A DNA stretch of 64,000 nucleotides from Ignelater luminosus (taxonomy: Eukaryota; Arthropoda; Insecta; Coleoptera; Elateridae), in the NCBI GenBank assembly GCA_011009095.1, contig VTPC01090883.1, positions 186,001 through 250,000 of the forward strand. Reading direction: 5' to 3'. The notes below the pieces were generated by a model that did no database searches, had not been told where the DNA came from, and worked only from the letters and a program-made list of their open reading frames with translations. Numbering within the stretch: the stretch's first letter is position 1; every line of letters starts with the position of its first letter. A program made the translations under genes and the position numbers. Positions 62,001-64,000 of the stretch are shown piece by piece.

Positions 62001-63792
62001 TTCTCCAGGCCACCTACAGTGGCCGAAGGTCGGACTCCGCCCTCCACTAATCTTCTTGAAGAGCTGATTACAAACACGAGATGGGCTGAGCTCTTCGTCA
62101 ACCTTCTAAGAAGGTTAAAATGCCTCATAGGCCACCGCAGGTGGCCTTCCATTAACTATCTCTTGGGCTGCCCTCTCCGAAAGTCGGGTTTCGTTTTTCA
62201 CCAACCTCCTAAGAAGGGTAAATACCTCTCAGACCGCTCCGGTGGCCTTCACCTTCTACCGATTTTCCCCCGAGCGATCAACGGTTGACAAAGGTTGGAC
62301 TTCGCCCTCCATCAGCCTTCTCAAAAAAAAAGCAAATGCCTCACAGGCCATCCGAAGTGGCCAAACGTCGGTCTTTACTCTCCATTAACCTTTTCAAAGA
62401 GCTAATTACAAAGACGGGTTGGGTTACGTCTTTCAACGGGTCACCTACTGCAGCCTGTGGTCAGATTTCACTCTGTACCAACCTTCCAAGAAAGGTGAAC
62501 AACCTATAGGCCACCTGCGGTGGCCGGATTTTATATTTTACCTCCTATCAGCCTTCTAAAATCAGATTCTGCCGTCTATCAACCTCCTAAGAAAGATAAA
62601 TACCCCTTAGGTCACCTACGGGGCCGTTGTTCGCCCTCTATTAACCTGTAGTAGCCAGTAGTTGATCTGAGCTACGGCTAGTAATAACTTACCTGACAGA
62701 CATGTTGGAACCATGCCAAATGGTAAACCTCTTCATAATGTACAAAAACCGAAGCCAATGAGTTGTATAGCTGGATGCATTTTTGTGCTTTTCGATGTCT
62801 CATCACCTATTTTATAAAATAATTAATAAAAATAGCAAAAATTAAAACATCTAACTGATAAATACCTTTTTGCGTTCTTTAAAAACGTTCATGGGTTCTT
62901 CAATCCTAGAATACAACTGTCTTATCCAGGATATGCGGCCGCTAACAGGCGGCATCAGGCGAGGCAGTTGTGGATTTTGCCTGTCTTCGTTGTAGTAATC
63001 ACGAAGCTCTTCAATCTCATCTTGGAACATTTCTATTGCCTCCAGATAACGTTCGTCGAGATGGAGGCATTCCAAATTCAATTTTTCGAATCTAACAAAT
63101 CAATTAGAGAATAGTAAGGTTATGTAGAACTGTTATTTACTTCTTTATTTATAAACTTAATTTAAATTAAACTTTCTTTAACTCGAAAACATAAAATGAA
63201 ATGGTATTAGTTGGAAATTATTTAAAACAGTACTACCAACCTATGATGTAATGTTATAATAGCCAACATAAATAATTATAAAAATGAAATAGTACTAATA
63301 GTAATAAAATAACGTTAAAGCCAATAACTGTTACCTTTTTAATAATCTCAGTACGTTATTAACGTCGCACATCTTTTCAAGAGAATTCCCAACAAACTCT
63401 TCGAGTTCCCATTCGGCATCGCCAACTTGTTGCCTAAATTCCGCATAGTCTTTATCGAACATATCCTGACGATGATTTAAAGCGTCGTATTTCTGTGATG
63501 ATATTTTCTTGTAGAATCCGCGAAACTTCTCTGCAAACTGGTTTATTCCTTCTATCGTGCTGCTTTGCAGGATTGAATAGCTTATTGTTGTGTTGAAGAC
63601 GTCAACAATCTATAACAAGGAATGAATAGGTATAAGATACTGAGCTGACTTTAATCTTTAGTGGTATTTGTTCAAGACGAGTGTTAATCAGTCTTGCCGG
63701 CTCTGGACCACACAAGGTCTTGAATGCTGATTCTGTGTCTGGGTCTTGCCCAACGACAGCCGATGTGTTCAGTAAGACTCGCTGTGAAATTC
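28992..63792 (-). CDS. DNAH5: Axonemal outer-arm dynein heavy chain, DNAH5/DNAH8 type (5' end beyond window)
   Basis: An ATP-driven minus-end-directed motor subunit of the outer dynein arm that slides axonemal doublets in cilia or sperm flagella. I join 55 exons, 12,437 nt, giving about 4,144 residues, all in phase with no stop. Human DNAH5 has about 4,620, so roughly 450-500 N-terminal residues are missing to the right. Domain order in window residues: tail about 1-1170; linker about 1170-1470; AAA1 with P-loop GPAGTGKT at about 1500; AAA2 P-loop GPTGAGKT at about 1780; AAA3 P-loop GEQGTAKT at about 2107; AAA4 P-loop GVGGSGKQ at about 2473; stalk and microtubule-binding domain about 2690-3000; then AAA5, AAA6 and the C-terminal domain. 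The C-terminus ends [11 protein letters not shown], as in this subfamily. I assign DNAH5/8 by close similarity of the AAA1, stalk and C-terminal segments to what I know of vertebrate DNAH5. Insects have two paralogues of this class (in Drosophila, kl-3 and CG9492) and I cannot say which this is. Exon coordinates are in the block entries below. Confidence 0.93.
33020..34720 (+). mobile_element. Composite satellite element, copy 1 (forward orientation)
   Basis: The longest array: about ten units of 110-140 bp between 33020 and 34440, each with ACAAAAGACGATCGGTG, CCGTTTRAAAGYCATTCCTC, CTAACAATCAAAATCCGAA, CGATAGGACCAGCCGTTCC and a GAGAT-CAGGATAATTATC end. It is followed by the CT tract and a short CpG-rich part. 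The tail module seen in copies 2-4 is not found. Unit sequence is the inverse of that in copies 2 and 4. Confidence 0.65.
34520..34632. repeat. CT-rich microsatellite
   Basis: About 110 bp of TCTTTC/(TC)n grading into (TCCC)n, between the satellite array and a CpG-rich piece. The position matches the GA/CT tract in the other composite element copies. Confidence 0.9.
34730..35400 (+). other. Open but unassigned segment, possibly retroelement-derived
   Basis: Successive plus-strand frames (34733-34951, 35097-35321) encode Arg/Lys- and Glu-rich peptides. One frame around 35100 reads [15 protein letters not shown], which recalls the end of gypsy-type integrases (...HVSQLKPY...), followed by an acidic and basic low-complexity tail. 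No start, domain or LTR can be shown. It may be a decayed pol 3' end. Confidence 0.3.
35517..36635 (-). CDS. DNAH5: Dynein heavy chain exons 38-40: stalk and microtubule-binding domain
   Basis: Exons 36075-36635, 35878-36015 and 35517-35813, 332 residues. Exon 38 completes coiled-coil helix 1 ([20 protein letters not shown]) and encodes the microtubule-binding domain ([20 protein letters not shown] to [18 protein letters not shown]). Exons 38-40 give helix 2 ([35 protein letters not shown]) and re-enter the ring at AAA5 ([33 protein letters not shown]). The length and register of the stalk look standard. All three exons are multiples of three, phase 0. Confidence 0.93.
37060..37480 (+). pseudogene. 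Ty3/gypsy RNase H remnant
   Basis: The plus-strand frame has the RNase H start ([16 protein letters not shown]) with the catalytic-type Asp, then [14 protein letters not shown], then [14 protein letters not shown] and [19 protein letters not shown]. That is the order found in gypsy-type polymerases. There is a stop within the first 20 codons (near 37161-37163) and another loss of frame near 37230. No reverse transcriptase core or integrase is evident nearby, though 37500-37740 may be further decayed retroelement sequence. It lies antisense to the dynein transcript. Confidence 0.7.
38010..39880 (-). mobile_element. Composite satellite element, copy 2 (reverse orientation)
   Basis: Order along +: tail module (AAAAAAGCTGTTCCGATT near 38045, GTGGAAGAGGGACAAGGATA near 38120); CpG-rich module (38210-38650), which includes the 26-bp identity with copy 3 at 38329-38354; (GA)n (38665-38702); a box with GGAGGCCTCCGATCG near 38760; and an array of diverged 110-140-bp units (38800-39880; TCCTATAGAGATGGGA-type words). 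Same module order as copy 4. Confidence 0.6.
39954..43342 (-). CDS. DNAH5: Dynein heavy chain exons 27-37: AAA2 to start of stalk
   Basis: Exons 43224-43342, 42936-43164, 42691-42883, 42285-42629, 42110-42228, 41892-42054, 41661-41834, 41339-41609, 40825-41277, 40226-40771 and 39954-40176. AAA2 has the usual altered Walker B (LVLDGPVD). The AAA3 P-loop GEQGTAKT spans the 42285/42228 intron and its Walker B is FIDDINMP in exon 32. The AAA4 P-loop GVGGSGKQ is at 40887-40910. Other landmarks are [36 protein letters not shown] and [19 protein letters not shown] sequence in exon 36. Exon 37 begins the stalk helix ([20 protein letters not shown]). The 32/33 intron uses a GC donor. The exon 27/28 junction was placed at 43164 because the nearer AG (43194) would give a 30-nt intron and a stop. 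Confidence 0.94.
41835..41891 (-). other. GC-AG intron in the dynein gene
   Basis: The 57-nt intron between exons 32 and 33 has donor G|GCAAGT (minus strand, 41891 downward) and a TTTGCAG acceptor. No GT lies at a position that preserves the reading frame [19 protein letters not shown] introns are a known minority class processed by the U2 spliceosome. A well-matched remaining donor consensus, as here, is typical. Confidence 0.85.
43980..45770 (+). mobile_element. Composite satellite element, copy 3 (forward orientation)
   Basis: Order along +: array of units of about 120-135 bp (44080-44610; GGTCCCGTGCACACCTT...CGTTTCTGAGAT); box with CGATCGGAGGCCTCCGG (44639-44655); CT/GA tracts (44725-44760 and about 44850-44870); CpG-rich module (44890-45200); tail module in two tandem copies (45285-45390 and 45600-45720, containing CGTCCTTCTCCCACTTCAAG). 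A 26-bp stretch at 45016-45041 is the exact inverse complement of 38329-38354 in copy 2. Confidence 0.6.
45264..45273. other. Run of 10 N (assembly gap)
   Basis: Ten unknown bases. Flanking sequence repeats about 338 bp further on (45241 versus 45579), where only about 3 bases (CGA) separate the matching flanks. The ten N are therefore probably a placeholder and the true sequence may be shorter or a collapsed repeat. Confidence 0.9.
46580..48877 (-). CDS. DNAH5: Dynein heavy chain exons 19-26: linker, AAA1, start of AAA2
   Basis: Exons 48362-48877, 48102-48307, 47828-48048, 47485-47770, 47186-47432, 47016-47128, 46740-46966 and 46580-46677. AAA1 is the main ATPase site: P-loop GPAGTGKT at 47721-47744, Walker B CFDEFNR at 47574-47594, and the sensor-I region [17 protein letters not shown] in exon 23. 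AAA2 begins in exon 25, and its P-loop (GPTGAGKT) is split by the 25/26 intron at 46740/46677. Exon 21 ends with one base (T) before GTACTT, which gives Trp before MNMGGAPAG; that junction is slightly unsure. All key residues for hydrolysis at AAA1 are present. Confidence 0.94.
48878..51566 (-). other. Dynein intron with composite satellite element
   Basis: A 2.7-kb intron (GTAAGT donor, TTTAG acceptor). It is occupied mainly by the composite element at 49250-51000. The end nearest the donor (51070-51566) and the 200 bp nearest the acceptor are ordinary AT-rich sequence. Confidence 0.8.
49250..51000 (-). mobile_element. Composite satellite element, copy 4 (reverse orientation)
   Basis: Order along +: a tail module (AAAGCTATTTCGATTAACG near 49284, TGGGAGAAGGACGACTATA near 49356, repeated diverged near 49590); a CpG-rich module (49680-49910); (GA)n (about 49930-50030); a GGCCTCCGATCGTATTTTG box near 50086; then an array of units of about 120-140 bp to about 50920 (CGACCGTCTTTTGTTTTTT...GGAACRGCTGGTCCT). 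The same order occurs at 38.0-39.9 kb and the inverse at 44.0-45.8 kb. There are open frames but no recognisable protein. The nature (non-autonomous mobile element or expanded satellite) is inferred. Confidence 0.6.
51567..52988 (-). CDS. DNAH5: Dynein heavy chain exons 14-18: end of tail and start of linker
   Basis: Exons 52814-52988, 52339-52757, 52169-52280, 51789-52117 and 51567-51738 (DHC_N2 region). Recognisable conserved runs are [64 protein letters not shown] and [19 protein letters not shown], all near-identical to this subfamily. The exon 14/15 junction was set by alignment to the family: acceptor at 52758 gives a 56-nt intron. A closer in-frame extension at 52769-52813 was rejected. 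The linker is the mechanical element that swings across the AAA ring. Confidence 0.92.
54240..54520 (+). repeat. TIR/minisatellite element, copy i (eroded)
   Basis: Contains the landmark CTGGTAACTTCTTGATTG near 54330 (compare 14570 and 26845) and a short CCCGA core. Near 54487 there is a decayed GCGTGCACGC end. It is degenerate compared with copies c-f. Confidence 0.5.
55023..55260 (-). mobile_element. TIR/minisatellite element, copy j (3' part missing)
   Basis: Begins GAGGCCTGCACGGGC at 55023 directly after TA, the best-preserved end of this family. The subterminal TTTTTTAGTCG...CGGATTCGGG sequence follows, then the GGGCCTGTCGAGCTG-type core. The other end is not found. Confidence 0.6.
55590..56360. 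other. Unidentified intermediate-GC segment in the intron
   Basis: About 770 bp less AT-rich than its surroundings, containing CCGATAGGAGAGCAGG, GGGCCTTATGTGAGGCCC (a palindrome near 55841-55858) and two similar sentences: GGAATAACTCGAGAAC near 55737 and AATTGTAACTCGGTTG near 56286, each followed by a CCGAT word. A minus-strand frame at 55835-56209 has no family I recognise. It looks like part of a mobile element, without visible ends. Confidence 0.3.
57345..57357. promoter_or_regulatory. RFX X-box-like palindrome GTTGCCTAGCAAC
   Basis: GTTGC-CTA-GCAAC is a perfect inverted repeat that resembles the RFX-factor X-box (GTTGCC-N1-3-GGCAAC). RFX factors control many ciliary genes, axonemal dyneins included, normally near the promoter. 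Here the site is deep in an intron, so a function is uncertain. Confidence 0.25.
57470..57905 (+). repeat. Dispersed repeat, copy 2 (partner at 21.65 kb)
   Basis: The same ordered blocks as 21650-21935 on the same strand, including GATGTAATCTAACGGTTT near 57721 and the GTGGTT...GATTTCTGGTTCCA block near 57850. It ends close to the start of the intron (donor at 57973), which is on the other strand. Confidence 0.55.
57974..59971 (-). CDS. DNAH5: Dynein heavy chain exons 5-13: tail
   Basis: Exons 59845-59971, 59520-59788, 59330-59465, 59090-59269, 58872-59031, 58616-58824, 58427-58557, 58193-58373 and 57974-58136, about 519 residues of N-terminal tail. Landmarks: [20 protein letters not shown] in exon 5, [18 protein letters not shown] in exon 6, [19 protein letters not shown] in exon 11, and [17 protein letters not shown] in exon 13. 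Introns are 50-70 nt, all GT-AG, with consistent phases (0, 1, 0, 1, 1, 2, 1, 0, 1 at the exon starts). The last exon ends in phase 2 and is completed by exon 14 across a 5-kb intron. Confidence 0.9.
59972..62692 (-). other. Dynein intron filled by minisatellite
   Basis: A 2.7-kb intron with GTAAG donor at 62692 and CAG acceptor at 59972. Almost all of it is the hairpin-bearing tandem repeat listed next. About 300 bp beside the acceptor are not obviously repetitive. Confidence 0.8.
60300..62650. repeat. Degenerate minisatellite with hairpin in each unit
   Basis: About 2.35 kb of diverged repeats. The basic unit is roughly 65-75 bp: GGTCACCTGCAGTGGCC, then an AAAGTCGGGTTTC block, a CCGTCTACCAACCT block, and a CCAAAAA...GGTAAATACC block. 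In the left part two variants alternate to give a higher-order period of about 120-155 bp (CCTCAGGTYACCTGCAGTGGC near 60519, 60655 and 60776). The palindromic block is a perfect 7-bp stem with a 3-base loop at 62509-62525 (GGCCACC-TGC-GGTGGCC). A variant with loop GCA is near 62131. I estimate about 30 or more units. Confidence 0.75.
62693..63792 (-). CDS. DNAH5: Dynein heavy chain exons 1-4 of the window: N-terminal tail
   Basis: Exons 63650-63792, 63335-63609, 62866-63091 and 62693-62806, about 252 residues of the dimerisation and intermediate-chain-binding tail (DHC_N1 region). The frame is helical and charged, e.g. [19 protein letters not shown] across the exon 2/3 junction and [12 protein letters not shown] at the end of exon 4. 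Acceptor and donor phases agree (2, 0, 2, 0). The intron between the first two exons is only 40 nt, with a weak GTCAGC donor, so that boundary is the least certain. The exon before 63792 lies outside the window. Confidence 0.82.
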
Positions 63793-64000
63793 CTGTTTTG
63801 TGAAAAAGACACTTTAATTTAGTTATGAACACGTCGAGTGATTATTTGAATCTTATGCTTTCACCTTTTGAGTTAGTTAGGAGGGAGTTTTTTTTTTCGT
63901 TTGTGGTTAAGTACTTTAAGACTTTTACTCCGAAGAAATAAATAAAAGAAATAAAAAATGTTTTTAACAATAAAGCTTTCTGTTTTCTATAAAATTTATA

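Overview
The window looks like nuclear DNA from an insect. It is AT-rich, with spliced genes that mix 40-60 bp introns with multi-kilobase introns full of repeats, and it carries an insect-type GLUT1 C-terminus. I cannot place it to order or species from sequence alone. Two protein-coding genes can be supported, and they converge.

Left part (1-28.9 kb, + strand): the 3' end of a class-I sugar transporter gene, Glut1-like. The last conserved exon (TM12 and the start of the cytoplasmic tail, 874-1013) ends in codon phase 2. Several downstream exons start in that phase and could supply alternative C-terminal tails: a 30-nt cassette at 1518, a terminal exon at 9299-9383, a three-exon chain at 10823/11488/11672, and a two-exon chain at 20339/21153. 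Between them lie mobile elements. The clearest is a 3-kb hAT-like insertion (4008-7022) with perfect 8-bp target duplications. It contains a decayed Ty3/gypsy gag-protease piece and a second inserted element. That second element belongs to an unusual family: TA-flanked ends related to GAGGCCTGCACGGGC / GAGCCCTGCACGGGC enclosing a GC-rich core with a period of about 9 bp. Further copies lie at 12.6, 14.5-16.9, 26.8-28.6, 54.3 and 55.0 kb.

Right part (28,992-63,792, - strand): about 4,144 residues of an axonemal outer-arm dynein heavy chain of the DNAH5/DNAH8 type. I reconstruct 55 exons with consistent phase and no internal stop. They run from the N-terminal tail (the 5' end is beyond base 64000) through linker, AAA1-AAA6, stalk and microtubule-binding domain to the natural stop codon. 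One intron is GC-AG. All recognisable motor motifs are intact, so the gene appears functional.

Its six largest introns hold the repeats. Four contain copies of one composite satellite-bearing element (33.0-34.7, 38.0-39.9, 44.0-45.8 and 49.2-51.0 kb) in strictly alternating orientation. One intron holds about 2.35 kb of minisatellite whose units carry a short perfect hairpin. The fifth-largest type of content is a mixed 5-kb intron at 53.0-58.0 kb. The intron at 36.6-40.0 kb also holds a dead gypsy RNase H fragment. A 10-N assembly gap lies in a tandem duplication at 45,264. No CRISPR, rRNA or tRNA gene was recognised.
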